Positions 1 to 8,502 of a stretch of 64,000 nt of DNA are shown piece by piece. This DNA is from Agrobacterium fabrum str. C58. Lineage in GTDB: Bacteria; Pseudomonadota; Alphaproteobacteria; Rhizobiales; Rhizobiaceae. The translations under genes were made by a program, and so were the position numbers. The stretch spans positions 2,292,001-2,356,000 of the forward strand of contig NC_003062.2 in the NCBI RefSeq assembly GCF_000092025.1. Direction: 5' to 3'. The notes under the pieces were generated by a model that ran no database searches, had not been told where the DNA came from, and saw nothing but the letters and a program-made list of their open reading frames with translations. Positions within the stretch are counted from its first letter, which is position 1, and every line of letters begins with the position of its first letter.

Positions 1-1056
1 GTCGCTCCAGCCCGCATGCCCGAGCACCTGACATGGTTCAAATGGGAAAGCTATGTCACCTGGCTTTCCGGCTTCGCCATGCTCTGCATCGTTTATTACG
101 GCGGCGCGGACCTTTTCCTCATCGACCATTCGGTGCTTGATCTCACCCAGTTCCAGGCCATCTGTCTGTCATTGGCCTCGCTCGCCATCGGCTGGCTGTT
201 TTACGATTTCCTTTGCAAATCACCGCTCGGCAACAATACCTGGGGCCTGATGATCGTGCTCTATGTCGCGCTGGTGGCGATGGCATGGGGTTATACGCAG
301 GTTTTCACCGGCCGCGCCGCCTTCCTGCATCTCGGCGCCTTCACCGCCACCATCATGTCGGCGAACGTATTCTTCATCATCATCCCCAACCAGAAGATCG
401 TCGTGGCCGACCTGATCGCCGGGCGCACGCCCGACCCGAAATATGGCCGCATCGCCAAGCAGCGCTCATTGCACAACAACTACCTGACGCTGCCCGTCAT
501 CTTCTTCATGCTGTCGAACCATTACCCGCTGGCCTTTGCGACGCAATTCAACTGGATCATCGCAGCGCTTGTCTTCCTGATGGGCGTCACCATCCGCCAC
601 TGGTTCAACACAACCCATGCCCGCAAGGGCAAGCCGACATGGACCTGGCTTGCGACCGCCCTCATCTTCATCGTCATCATGTGGCTTTCCACCGTGCCGA
701 AGGTGCTGACCGGGGAAGAGGAACAGAAGGCCGCCACTCTCTCCCCCATGCAGCAGCAATTCGTCAGCGACGCCCATTTCACCAAGGCCCGCGATGTGGT
801 TCAGGGCCGCTGTTCCATGTGCCACGCGGCCGAGCCGGTGTGGGAAGGCGTGCCCTTCACGCCAAAATCCGTGAAGCTGGAAACCGATGAACAGATCGCC
901 GCCCATGCGCGCGAAATCTATTTGCAAGCCGGCCGCAGCCATGCCATGCCTCCCGGCAACATCACCGCCATCACCCCGGATGAGCGCAAGGTGCTGACCG
1001 CCTGGTACGAAAGCGCGGTTTCCGGGGCCGGAAAAGCCGAAGGAAAGACTGAATGA
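1..1056 (+). CDS. puuD: Urate hydroxylase PuuD, membrane-bound with C-terminal cytochrome c domain (5' partial)
   Basis: Oxidises urate to 5-hydroxyisourate at the inner membrane, the first step of this purine-degradation region. The reading frame is open to base 1, so the N-terminus lies outside the window; the first Met in view is at base 16 and leaves 346 residues, shorter than the roughly 400 usual for PuuD. Several hydrophobic segments fill residues 15-225 (numbered from that Met). A soluble tail follows with a haem-attachment CxxCH motif (C266, C269, H270), as in cytochrome-linked urate oxidases of alphaproteobacteria. It overlaps guaD by 4 bases (ATGA), so the two are translationally coupled. 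The later pathway enzymes uraH, uraD, allA and puuE lie at 8.5-11.5 kb on the other strand. Confidence 0.9.
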   Translation, partial: VAPARMPEHLTWFKWESYVTWLSGFAMLCIVYYGGADLFLIDHSVLDLTQFQAICLSLASLAIGWLFYDFLCKSPLGNNTWGLMIVLYVALVAMAWGYTQVFTGRAAFLHLGAFTATIMSANVFFIIIPNQKIVVADLIAGRTPDPKYGRIAKQRSLHNNYLTLPVIFFMLSNHYPLAFATQFNWIIAALVFLMGVTIRHWFNTTHARKGKPTWTWLATALIFIVIMWLSTVPKVLTGEEEQKAATLSPMQQQFVSDAHFTKARDVVQGRCSMCHAAEPVWEGVPFTPKSVKLETDEQIAAHAREIYLQAGRSHAMPPGNITAITPDERKVLTAWYESAVSGAGKAEGKTE

Positions 1057-2363
1057 GCATGGTTCTGCTGCGTGGCCGCCTGCTGAGCTTCCGCCGCGCG
1101 CCGCTCTCGATCGACGATACGCAAAGCTATCTTTATATCGAAGACGGCGGCCTGCTTCTCGAAAACGGCAGGATTGCCGCCATCGGCGAATACGCCGATA
1201 TTCGCGAGACAGCGCCGGAGGACGTCGAGGAAAAGGACCACCGCCCGCATCTCATCGTGCCCGGCCTCATCGACATGCACCTGCATTTCCCGCAGATGCA
1301 GGTCATCGGCTCCTATGCCGCCAATCTCTTGGAATGGTTGAACACCTATACGTTTCCGGAAGAATGCCGCTTCGTCGAAAGCGCCCATGCCCAGCGCATC
1401 GCCACGCATTTTTACGACGAGCTGCTGCGCCACGGCACCACCACGGCCGCTGCCTATTGCTCCGTGCACAAAACCTCCGCCGACGCCTTTTTTACTGAGG
1501 CCATGAAGCGCAACATGCTGATGATCGGCGGCAAGGTGATGATGGACCGCAACGCTCCGCAGGGCCTGCTGGACACGCCGGAAACCTCCTATGACGAGAC
1601 GCGTCAGGTGATTGCCGACTGGCACGGCAGGGGCCGCAACCACGTCGCCATCACCCCCCGCTTCGCCATCACCTCCACGCCGAAGCAGATGGAAGCCGCC
1701 CAGGCGCTGGCGCAGGAATTTCCCGATCTCTTCATCCAGACGCATCTTTCCGAAAATCTGGACGAGATCAAATATACCTGCGAACTCTATCCCGAAGCGA
1801 CTGACTATACCGATATCTATGTGCGTTACGGCCTGATGGGCAACAAGACCCTGCTCGGTCACGCCATCCACCTCTCCGATCGCGAAGCGGACGTACTGTC
1901 GGAAACCGGCGCGGTCGCCGTACATTGCCCCACTTCCAACCTCTTCATCGGCTCCGGCCTGTTCCCGATGAAAAAGCTGCAACGACGTGAAAAGCCTGTT
2001 CGTATCGCAGTCGCGACCGATATTGGCGGCGGATCGAGCTATTCCATGCTGCGCACCATGGATGAGGCCTACAAGATCCAGCAATTGCTGGGCGAACGCC
2101 TCAACCCGCTGGAAAGCTGGTATCTGATGACCCGCGGCAATGCCGAAGCGCTTTCGATGGTTGACCGCATCGGCACGCTGGAGGCAGGCACGGACGCCGA
2201 CATCACGGTGCTCAATGCCTCCTCGACGCCGGCCATGGCGCTGAAGATGGAAGTCGTGAAAAGCCTGACGGAAGAACTGTTCCTGATGCTGACCATGGGC
2301 GACGACCGCACGGTGGTGGAGACCTATGTGGCCGGCAGGGCGATGAAGAGCGTGCTGGCATAG
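1053..2363 (+). CDS. guaD: Guanine deaminase
   Basis: Hydrolyses guanine to xanthine and ammonia, feeding guanine into urate formation. The 436-residue protein is a normal-length amidohydrolase-superfamily member. It shows the metal-binding HLH at residues 76-78 within PGLIDMHLHFPQ, a THLSEN segment carrying a further zinc His, GHAIHL, and the ATDIGGG segment with the catalytic or metal-binding Asp. The HFPQ form after HLH is characteristic of guanine deaminases rather than other cyclic amidohydrolases. The start overlaps the puuD stop by 4 bases, so it is the distal gene of a puuD-guaD operon. No promoter of its own is visible. Confidence 0.92.
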   Translation: MSMVLLRGRLLSFRRAPLSIDDTQSYLYIEDGGLLLENGRIAAIGEYADIRETAPEDVEEKDHRPHLIVPGLIDMHLHFPQMQVIGSYAANLLEWLNTYTFPEECRFVESAHAQRIATHFYDELLRHGTTTAAAYCSVHKTSADAFFTEAMKRNMLMIGGKVMMDRNAPQGLLDTPETSYDETRQVIADWHGRGRNHVAITPRFAITSTPKQMEAAQALAQEFPDLFIQTHLSENLDEIKYTCELYPEATDYTDIYVRYGLMGNKTLLGHAIHLSDREADVLSETGAVAVHCPTSNLFIGSGLFPMKKLQRREKPVRIAVATDIGGGSSYSMLRTMDEAYKIQQLLGERLNPLESWYLMTRGNAEALSMVDRIGTLEAGTDADITVLNASSTPAMALKMEVVKSLTEELFLMLTMGDDRTVVETYVAGRAMKSVLA

Positions 2364-2440
2364 TTCGGCTGGGGCCGAAACATAAGGTCACGATCTCGCT
2401 TAAACCAATATCCATGGAGTGAGCGGATGCCGCTTGTTTC

Positions 2441-2459
2441 TTCTCCCCGCCGGGGAGAA
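2441..2459. repeat. Short perfect palindrome in guaD-TauE gap
   Basis: A 9-base inverted repeat (TTCTCCCCG / CGGGGAGAA) with a one-base centre. It lies inside the N-terminal extension that a start at 2419 would give the next gene, which argues for the later GTG start. Short CG-rich palindromes of this form are familiar in rhizobial intergenic DNA; that is recollection, not a search result. Confidence 0.6.
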
Positions 2460-2496
2460 GAACCCGGCCGAAACGCGAACGACCTCTGGAGTGCCC

Positions 2497-3249
2497 GTGC
2501 CGGCTTTAGACACAACCACCCTGCTCATGGTTCTCGCGACCTTCATTGTCGCCGGCATCGTCAAGGGCGTGACCGGCATGGGACTGCCCACAGTCGCCAT
2601 GGGCGTGCTCGGCCTCTTTATGCCGCCTGTCGCCGCCGCCGGCCTGCTCATTCTGCCTTCCTTCATCACCAATATCTGGCAATTACTGGCCGGGCCCGAT
2701 TTCCGGGCCATCGTGAAGCGGCTGTGGCCGATGATGATCGCGATTATCGTAGGTACCCTCATCGGCATCCGGCTGATGACGGCAGGCACCGGCATCTGGA
2801 CCACCTCGGCGCTCGGCCTGTGCCTTGCGGCGTACGCGGCCTACAGCCTGCTTGCCAGACCGGTCTCGATTCCGGCAAGGCTGGAATCAAAACTCTCCCC
2901 CGTCATGGGGTTGGTGACGGGCCTGCTGACCGGCGGCACCGGAATTTTCGTCGTGCCCGCCGTGCCCTATATCCAGTCGCTCGGTTTTAACCGCGATGAT
3001 CTGGTGCAGGCACTCGGCCTTTCCTTCACCGTCTCCACCGTTGCGCTCGCCGCCGGTCTTGCCTCGCAGAATGCCTTTCACGTCGAGCATCTGTCGCTTT
3101 CCGCTTTGGCCGTGCTGCCGGCCCTTGCCGGAATGTGGCTTGGCCAGAAAATCCGTTACGTCGTCAGCCCGGCGACATTCCGGCGCTGGTTTCTCATCTG
3201 CCTGCTCGTGTTGGGCGTTGAATTATTCTTTCGAGCTTTCTGGAGTTAA
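2497..3249 (+). CDS. TauE/SafE-family membrane permease
   Basis: Predicted inner-membrane exporter or importer of the TauE/SafE (DUF81) family, whose members move small organosulfur or organic anions. The protein of about 250 residues is hydrophobic throughout, with roughly seven or eight membrane segments. It has the family hallmarks of a glycine-rich first helix (IVKGVTGMG) and the repeat-type LVTGLLTGGTGIF near the middle. I chose GTG 2497, preceded by TGGAG at a good spacing. An upstream in-frame ATG at 2419 would run through a palindromic repeat and add a proline/arginine-rich leader. It follows guaD on the same strand after about 130 bases. The substrate is unknown; a purine-related solute is only a guess from position. 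Confidence 0.78.
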   Translation: MPALDTTTLLMVLATFIVAGIVKGVTGMGLPTVAMGVLGLFMPPVAAAGLLILPSFITNIWQLLAGPDFRAIVKRLWPMMIAIIVGTLIGIRLMTAGTGIWTTSALGLCLAAYAAYSLLARPVSIPARLESKLSPVMGLVTGLLTGGTGIFVVPAVPYIQSLGFNRDDLVQALGLSFTVSTVALAAGLASQNAFHVEHLSLSALAVLPALAGMWLGQKIRYVVSPATFRRWFLICLLVLGVELFFRAFWS

Positions 3250-3278
3250 CCCGTGCTGTGGCCAAACCGGCAAGCACC

Positions 3279-3860
3279 TTATTTTAGCGGCTTGATCGCC
3301 GTGTAGCTCACGGTTTCTTCGTTATTGGTACCTTCGTCGTAGATCTTTGCAACCGTTGCAAGCAGATCAGGCGCATAAACCGCGGTCCACCGCTCGACTT
3401 CCTCGTCGTTTCTCCTGACGTCGTAAACCACGTTAAAAACATCATAACTGCAGTAGCCAATAGAAAAAGATCGCCGTTTTGTAACGTTAAGACTCAGAGT
3501 CCACTTCTCCTTAAAGGCATCAACCTTCAGCGGAATGAAGTCGAAAGTCCGGCGGGCACCGACTTTCAGAGGCCAGAAAGAAGAAAGATTTGATGTGAAA
3601 TAAGCATTGTAATCTTCGTCACTTCCCGAACGAGAAATTTCGATAAGGCCTTGATAAAGAAATGCCTTTTGTTTTCCGCCGTCAGCAAAGCCATGTTCTA
3701 CGGAAACGACAGGCCCCGCTGTTTTGAACGCGCTTTGCACGCCACTGTGACTGAGTACAAATCCATTCTTGTCGCTCTTAATCGTAGGGCACTCTGCTGC
3801 GAGAGCAATATTTGGAGATAAAAGAGAGGCTGCAAGAATTTTAAAAAAGGAAGATGACAT
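3279..3860 (-). CDS. Hypothetical exported protein in an AT-rich patch
   Basis: I do not recognise a family. From ATG 3860 the protein begins MSSSFFKILAASLL and ends its leader at ALAAEC, a plausible Sec signal peptide with cleavage after ALA. The mature part is about 170 residues and soluble, with several lysines and aromatic residues and no catalytic motif I can name. A GTG at 3875 would add five residues but has no better ribosome site. The gene and its 3876-4020 upstream gap are clearly richer in A/T than neighbouring genes, which suggests recent acquisition. It converges with the TauE-family gene. Confidence 0.6.
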   Translation of the reverse strand: MSSSFFKILAASLLSPNIALAAECPTIKSDKNGFVLSHSGVQSAFKTAGPVVSVEHGFADGGKQKAFLYQGLIEISRSGSDEDYNAYFTSNLSSFWPLKVGARRTFDFIPLKVDAFKEKWTLSLNVTKRRSFSIGYCSYDVFNVVYDVRRNDEEVERWTAVYAPDLLATVAKIYDEGTNNEETVSYTAIKPLK

Positions 3861-4035
3861 GAGCAACAATTCCACGGAGATAAGGTAACTACAGATTGCC
3901 GGTTTCTAATGAAAACTCAACTCTGATTTCTAGATACAAGCGATTCAAAAAACCCTAAAACTACGATCGACGAACTCGCGCATCCAAATAGAATATGCTA
4001 GGTGAAGCCATCATTCAAATGTGAAGGCTTTATCC

Positions 4036-5169
4036 ATGGGCAAAATCCTGACCATAGCGGACCTGAAGCAACAGGCTCAGCGTCGTGTGCCGAAAATGTT
4101 CTTCGACTATGCCGATAGCGGCGCGTGGACGGAAAGCACCTACCGCGCCAATGAGGATGATTTTGCCAAGATAAAGCTGCGCCAGCGCGTGCTGGTGGAT
4201 ATGACTGACCGGTCGCTGGCCACAGAAATGGTTGGCGAGAAGGTTTCGATGCCGGTCGCGCTCTCCCCCACCGGGCTCACCGGCATGCAGCACGCCGATG
4301 GCGAAATGCTGGCCGCAAAAGCGGCGGAGGAATTCGGCGTGCCCTTCACGCTCTCCACCATGAGCATCTGCTCCATCGAGGATGTCGCCTCGGTCACGTC
4401 AAAACCCTTCTGGTTCCAGCTTTACGTGATGAAGGACCGCGACTTCGTCAATAATCTCATCGACCGCGCCAAGGCAGCGGGATGCTCGGCGCTGGTGCTG
4501 ACGCTCGACCTGCAAATCCTCGGCCAGCGCCACAAGGATTTGCGCAACGGCCTGTCCGCGCCGCCGAAATTCACCCCCAAACATATCTGGCAGATGGCGA
4601 CCCGGCCGCAATGGTGCATGGACATGGCGCGCACCAAGCGCCGCAGCTTCGGCAATATCGTCGGCCATGCGAAAAACGTGTCCGACCTTTCATCGCTCTC
4701 CACCTGGACGGCCGAACAATTCGATCCGCGCCTGTCCTGGCAGGACGTCGAATGGATCAAGCAACGCTGGGGCGGCAAGCTGATCCTCAAGGGTATCCTT
4801 GACGAGGAAGATGCCCGCGCCGCGATCGATACCGGCGCCGATGCCATCATCGTCTCCAACCATGGCGGCCGCCAGCTCGACGGCGCCCATTCCTCCATCG
4901 CCATGCTGCCGAAGATCGTCGATGCCGTTGGTGACAGGATCGAAGTGCACATGGATGGTGGCATCCGCTCCGGCCAGGATGTGTTGAAGGCGGTCGCACT
5001 TGGTGCCAGGGGCACCTATATCGGCCGCCCCTTCCTCTACGGCCTTGGCGCCGGCGGAAAACAGGGCGTGACAACGGCGCTCGAGATCATTCGCAAGGAA
5101 CTGGATATCAGCATGGCGCTCTGCGGCAAGCGGCTGATCACGGATGTGGACCGCAGCATTCTGGCTTGA
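4036..5169 (+). CDS. lldD: FMN-dependent alpha-hydroxy-acid dehydrogenase, L-lactate dehydrogenase type
   Basis: Predicted membrane-associated flavoenzyme oxidising an L-2-hydroxy acid (probably L-lactate to pyruvate) and passing electrons to the respiratory chain. About 377 residues, as expected for LldD. It shows the SPTGLTGM flavin-side loop, the FQLYV segment, the LTLDLQ strand, and near the C-terminus the catalytic-base region SNHGGRQLDG (the active-site His encoded at 4861), followed by MDGGIRSGQD and the phosphate-binding GRPFLYGL. ATG 4036 is used because a GAAGG lies 8 bases upstream; GTG 4021 is the in-frame alternative. It appears monocistronic and is followed by a large palindromic element. 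Glycolate or mandelate specificity cannot be excluded. Confidence 0.82.
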   Translation: MGKILTIADLKQQAQRRVPKMFFDYADSGAWTESTYRANEDDFAKIKLRQRVLVDMTDRSLATEMVGEKVSMPVALSPTGLTGMQHADGEMLAAKAAEEFGVPFTLSTMSICSIEDVASVTSKPFWFQLYVMKDRDFVNNLIDRAKAAGCSALVLTLDLQILGQRHKDLRNGLSAPPKFTPKHIWQMATRPQWCMDMARTKRRSFGNIVGHAKNVSDLSSLSTWTAEQFDPRLSWQDVEWIKQRWGGKLILKGILDEEDARAAIDTGADAIIVSNHGGRQLDGAHSSIAMLPKIVDAVGDRIEVHMDGGIRSGQDVLKAVALGARGTYIGRPFLYGLGAGGKQGVTTALEIIRKELDISMALCGKRLITDVDRSILA

Positions 5170-5240
5170 TGGTGACGTGGAGTAGATGGGCAGGGCCTCA
5201 GAGCCGATGCGCCATAAAGTCCCGCCCTGCGCTGCCTCCC

Positions 5241-5353
5241 TCATCCCTGTGCCTGTCACAGGGATCCAGCCAGCCCAAGTCCTTGGGCTGAAAGGAGTCT
5301 TTCCGTCGCGCCGACGCGCGTCGGCTGGATTCCTGTGACAAGCACAGGAATGA
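5241..5353. repeat. Large imperfect palindromic intergenic element
   Basis: Outer arms of 31 bases (5241-5271 and 5323-5353) are inverted copies that differ at a few positions. Each arm is itself partly self-complementary around a TGTCACAGG core. Inside lie an 8-base hairpin (5272-5279 / 5282-5289) and a perfect 14-base palindrome (5311-5324). It sits between two convergent genes and could fold into a long cruciform or act as a bidirectional terminator. It resembles the elements at 29573-29656 and 60641-60671. Confidence 0.8.
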
Positions 5354-5365
5354 AGACAAGAGAGC

Positions 5366-5710
5366 CTAGTGCCCCACCGTCTTCGAAAACACATTCACGA
5401 TCACCACGCCGGTGATGATGAAACCTAGACCGATGACAGCAGCCAGATCCAGCGTCTGGCGAAACACGAAATAGCCAATCCCTGAAATCAGCACGATACC
5501 GAGCCCGCTCCAGATCGCATAGGCCACCCCCACCGGCAGCGCGCGCAACGTGAACGACAGCAGATAAAAGGCAGCACCGTAAAACAACGCCATCAGCACG
5601 GTCGGCAGCAGCCGGGTGAACTGCTGCGACTGCTGCAGGAAAGAGGTCGCGATAACCTCGCAGACGATGGCTGCGACAAGCGCCCCATAGGTCAAAACAG
5701 CTGCATTCAT
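5366..5710 (-). CDS. Small multidrug resistance (SMR) family transporter
   Basis: Proton-coupled exporter of cationic drugs or guanidinium-type compounds. The 114-residue length and four hydrophobic helices fit SMR proteins. The membrane-embedded glutamate is present at position 18 (IVCE), followed by an SxxF-type stretch, and the dimer-interface region GVAYAIWSGLG is textbook for EmrE-like members. The start overlaps the stop of the upstream tetR gene by 4 bases (ATGA), so pump and regulator form one operon that is probably autorepressed. Whether it is an EmrE-type pump or a guanidinium exporter cannot be decided by eye. Confidence 0.9.
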   Translation of the reverse strand: MNAAVLTYGALVAAIVCEVIATSFLQQSQQFTRLLPTVLMALFYGAAFYLLSFTLRALPVGVAYAIWSGLGIVLISGIGYFVFRQTLDLAAVIGLGFIITGVVIVNVFSKTVGH

Positions 5711-6279
5711 CGTCCCGCTTCCTTCTTTGTCTGCGCGATCATCCGGGCCCTGAGAGCCGCCCTGTCGCCACCCGCCATGCCGTTATCGGCCAGAAGATCG
5801 GCAAACCAGATGCCGTCTGCCGCAAGCCGCACCAGTTCCAGTACCACCCCGTCATCGGTATCTTTATGACGGGCAAGACGTCCCTCCAGCCAGCCCGTCC
5901 ACATGCGCCGAAGCGACGGTTCTCCGATCATAGATACAGACAGCGCGGCCCATTGCCTGCCCGATTCCCGGTCGCGATCGGCAAAAACAGCGTTCACATA
6001 GGCCCGCGTGAAGCGCCCAAAAGCTTCACAATCCTGTGAGACGAGCACATCGATTTCCGCGTCCAGCGCCGAAAGAAGGTCCGCCATGACCGCTTCCAGC
6101 AGCACCTGCTTGGACGAGAAGTGGTGAAACAGTCCACCCTTCGTTACCCCCGCCGCATCGGCCACCGCCTGCACGGAAAGCGCCGCAACACCCTGCTCAG
6201 CAGCAAGTTTCGCCGCGCAATCGAGAAGATTGCGGCGCACGATCTCGGGCTGCTTCTTGCGTTCATGAGCGTTTGTCAT
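5707..6279 (-). CDS. TetR-family repressor of the adjacent SMR pump
   Basis: Predicted ligand-responsive repressor. About 190 residues, with an N-terminal helix-turn-helix (residues about 15-60: the stretch around VQAVADAAGVTKGGLFHHF is the TetR recognition region) and a variable ligand-binding C-terminal domain. It is the first gene of the operon with the SMR transporter, with which it overlaps by 4 bases. An in-frame ATG at 6291 adds four residues, but the shorter start at 6279 leaves the candidate operator free. Neither start has a strong ribosome site. Autoregulation through the ACCG-CGGT palindrome just upstream is inferred. Confidence 0.88.
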   Translation of the reverse strand: MTNAHERKKQPEIVRRNLLDCAAKLAAEQGVAALSVQAVADAAGVTKGGLFHHFSSKQVLLEAVMADLLSALDAEIDVLVSQDCEAFGRFTRAYVNAVFADRDRESGRQWAALSVSMIGEPSLRRMWTGWLEGRLARHKDTDDGVVLELVRLAADGIWFADLLADNGMAGGDRAALRARMIAQTKKEAGR

Positions 6280-6291
6280 AAGGCTAAACAT

Positions 6292-6301
6292 ACCGGACGG
6301 T
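6292..6301. promoter_or_regulatory. Candidate TetR operator
   Basis: An ACCG-GA-CGGT inverted repeat directly upstream of the tetR start. The half-sites match the ACCG/CGGT type bound by many TetR-family repressors. The assignment rests on position and symmetry only. Confidence 0.5.
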
Positions 6302-6456
6302 TGGTTTCTTTACAAGGAAATTGTGGGGGCAGCCATCGGGTTGAAATTCATACTTAATTAAGCATGAAAGCGATCTCTAAAGTTTTAGTGGTTTTGTTGC
6401 CGGAAAGTGTCAGTAAAACTCCGTCCATCGTGGCGGTCGAACAAAAGGGGTGGATT

Positions 6457-7752
6457 ATGTCGGGAATGGTCAAACGGGGAATGGCGGGTGCATGGGTCTT
6501 CGCGCTCACCTTCTTTTGCGCGATCCTCTCCTTGCAGGCATCGCCTGCCCAGGCCGGCTACGCCCACTTCATCATGGATGCCAATACCGGCAAGGTTCTG
6601 GCCGCCCGCAATGCCGATGTGCTGAACCACCCCGCCTCGCTCACCAAGATGATGACGCTTTACATGACCTTCGAAGCGCTGCACGCCGGCCGGCTTCGCT
6701 GGGACCAGAAGATCACCATGTCCAAAAACGGCGCATCGGTGATCCCCTCCAAGCTTTATGTGCGTCAGGGCCAGACCTTCACGGTGCGCGAAGCCGTTTA
6801 TGGCATGATCGTCAAATCTGCCAATGACATGGCGGAAGGTATGGGCGATCACCTCGGCGGTTCCGAGGCACGGTTCGCGGAAATGATGACCCGCAAGGCA
6901 CGCCAGCTCGGCATGTCGAAGACGGTGTTCCGCAATGCCTCCGGCCTGCCCAGCAAATCCCAGGTGACGACGGCGCGCGACATGGCCAGGCTCGGCCTGG
7001 CGCTGCAGCGGGACTTCCCCAAAGAATACGGCCTCTTCGCCATGGAATCCTTCAGTTTCCGGGGAAAACGCATCCGCGGCCATAACAATCTGATGTATCG
7101 ATATCAGGGCATGGACGGCATCAAGACTGGCTACACCAATGCCTCTGGCTTCAACCTCGTCAGCGCCATCAACCACAATGGCCGCCGCGTCGTCGGCGTC
7201 GTGCTGGGTGGCAAGACCGCCCGCAGCCGTGACGCCCAGATGGCAGCCCTTCTCGACAAGGCCGTGCCGCAGGCATCCAGAAGCCGCAACACCGAACAGC
7301 TCGTGGCCAGCGCCAATGTCAGCCGCACCTTCGATGTGGCCGCCGCCTTGCCCCCGGCTTCCGTTCCATTGCCGATGTTCGCCGAACGCCGCGCCGACCC
7401 GGTCGCCATGCAGATCGCCACCGCCAATAGCCAGATGGCCGACATGATGCAGGTCTCCGCCATTCCGAGACCTGCTCCCGCCGCCGCTACGACCGGTGAG
7501 CGAAGCCGCTGGGAAGTGCAGATCGCCGCGACCGACAGCGAAGCCGCCGCCCGCTCACTGCTCGCCAATGCCCGCTCCAATATCGGCAGCTATACCGGGA
7601 TCGCTCCCTACACCGAGGCCGTGCAAAGCGGATCGGCAACGCTTTACCGCGCCCGCTTCACCGGCTTCGAAGACCAGTCTTCGGCCGTATCCGCCTGCAA
7701 GGAACTGAAGGCGCAATCCTATGCCTGCGTGGTGATGACCAGCGAGGGGTGA
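6457..7752 (+). CDS. D-alanyl-D-alanine carboxypeptidase (DacF/PBP5-like) with C-terminal SPOR domain
   Basis: Exported low-molecular-weight penicillin-binding protein that trims the terminal D-Ala of peptidoglycan pentapeptides. From ATG 6457 (AGGGG just upstream) the protein has 431 residues. A signal peptide ends near ASPAQA (residue 33). The catalytic set is complete: SxxK at S61-K64, SxN at S121-N123 and KTG at 223-225. A linker rich in Ala/Pro leads to a SPOR-type domain (about residues 345-430) that binds denuded glycan at division sites. The in-frame ATG at 6364 would put 31 residues before the signal peptide, so it is less likely. It is divergent from tetR-smr and convergent with the phosphoesterase gene one base away. 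Confidence 0.9.
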   Translation: MSGMVKRGMAGAWVFALTFFCAILSLQASPAQAGYAHFIMDANTGKVLAARNADVLNHPASLTKMMTLYMTFEALHAGRLRWDQKITMSKNGASVIPSKLYVRQGQTFTVREAVYGMIVKSANDMAEGMGDHLGGSEARFAEMMTRKARQLGMSKTVFRNASGLPSKSQVTTARDMARLGLALQRDFPKEYGLFAMESFSFRGKRIRGHNNLMYRYQGMDGIKTGYTNASGFNLVSAINHNGRRVVGVVLGGKTARSRDAQMAALLDKAVPQASRSRNTEQLVASANVSRTFDVAAALPPASVPLPMFAERRADPVAMQIATANSQMADMMQVSAIPRPAPAAATTGERSRWEVQIAATDSEAAARSLLANARSNIGSYTGIAPYTEAVQSGSATLYRARFTGFEDQSSAVSACKELKAQSYACVVMTSEG

Positions 7753-7753
7753 T

Positions 7754-8497
7754 TCAGCGCTTGAGCCACCCGTTCGTCAACGCATCCGCCAGATACGGGA
7801 TGCCGTTCACGCGCGCCATTTCAGACATGGCCAGATTATCGTAGCGGATATTCCGGAAATAGACCTGCCAGCCACGCCCCGTCTCTTCCAGCACGGCATA
7901 GGTGGCGAGCGCATGACCGGCCTCGACATGGTGGTCGAAAGGTGTGTCGTCCTTCCAGCCGGGGCATCCGACGCTGCCGGGATTGACGATTAGCCGGCCA
8001 TCGGAAAGCTGCACCGCGCGGGGAATATGCGTGTGGCCACACAGCATCAGCGGCTGGGTGATGCCTTCCGCCCTCTCCTCGATCTCGGCGAGCGGCCGCA
8101 GTTTCAGCACGCCTTCCGGCGACAGCGTTTCCAGCCAGTAGTCGAGATCGCCGAGCGGCGAACCGTGGCAGCAATAGGCGACATCCCTGAACACCATGCT
8201 GAAAGGTAACGTATGCAGCCAGTCCAGATGTGCTGCGGTGAGCTGCGCATGGGCCGGCTTCTCCCAACTACCCATGTTCTCCGGCGCGCGCTCGATCAGT
8301 TCCCGGTCATGATTGCCGCGAATGCTGGGTATCCAGTTGCCAACCAAGACGTCGCCGGTGAAACCTGCCTCCAGCGGGCCACTGAAACAATCGCCGAGAT
8401 TGACGATGTCCTTGATGCCCAGCTTCGCAATATCCTCGAGCACGGCTTCCAGTGCGGCGCAGTTTCCGTGAATATCGGCAATCGCGGCAAAGATCAT
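7754..8497 (-). CDS. Calcineurin-like metallophosphoesterase
   Basis: Two-metal phosphoesterase of the YfcE/PrpE-like group. Motifs in order: ADIHGN (residues 7-12), GD-C at about residue 36, RGNHD, and GHTH near residue 155, which together supply the metal ligands. The 247-residue length fits single-domain members. It is the last gene of the purine-catabolic operon: its ATG lies only 5 bases after the uraH stop, and the uraH 3' end supplies a GAGGAAG ribosome site. The substrate is unknown; membership of the operon hints at a link with purine or ureide turnover, but this may be only positional. Confidence 0.85.
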   Translation of the reverse strand: MIFAAIADIHGNCAALEAVLEDIAKLGIKDIVNLGDCFSGPLEAGFTGDVLVGNWIPSIRGNHDRELIERAPENMGSWEKPAHAQLTAAHLDWLHTLPFSMVFRDVAYCCHGSPLGDLDYWLETLSPEGVLKLRPLAEIEERAEGITQPLMLCGHTHIPRAVQLSDGRLIVNPGSVGCPGWKDDTPFDHHVEAGHALATYAVLEETGRGWQVYFRNIRYDNLAMSEMARVNGIPYLADALTNGWLKR

Positions 8498-8502
8498 GGC
8501 TA

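Noticed and set aside
918..2084. 388-residue open frame antisense to guaD
   Set aside because: No family motif or ribosome site; the opposite strand encodes an intact guanine deaminase.
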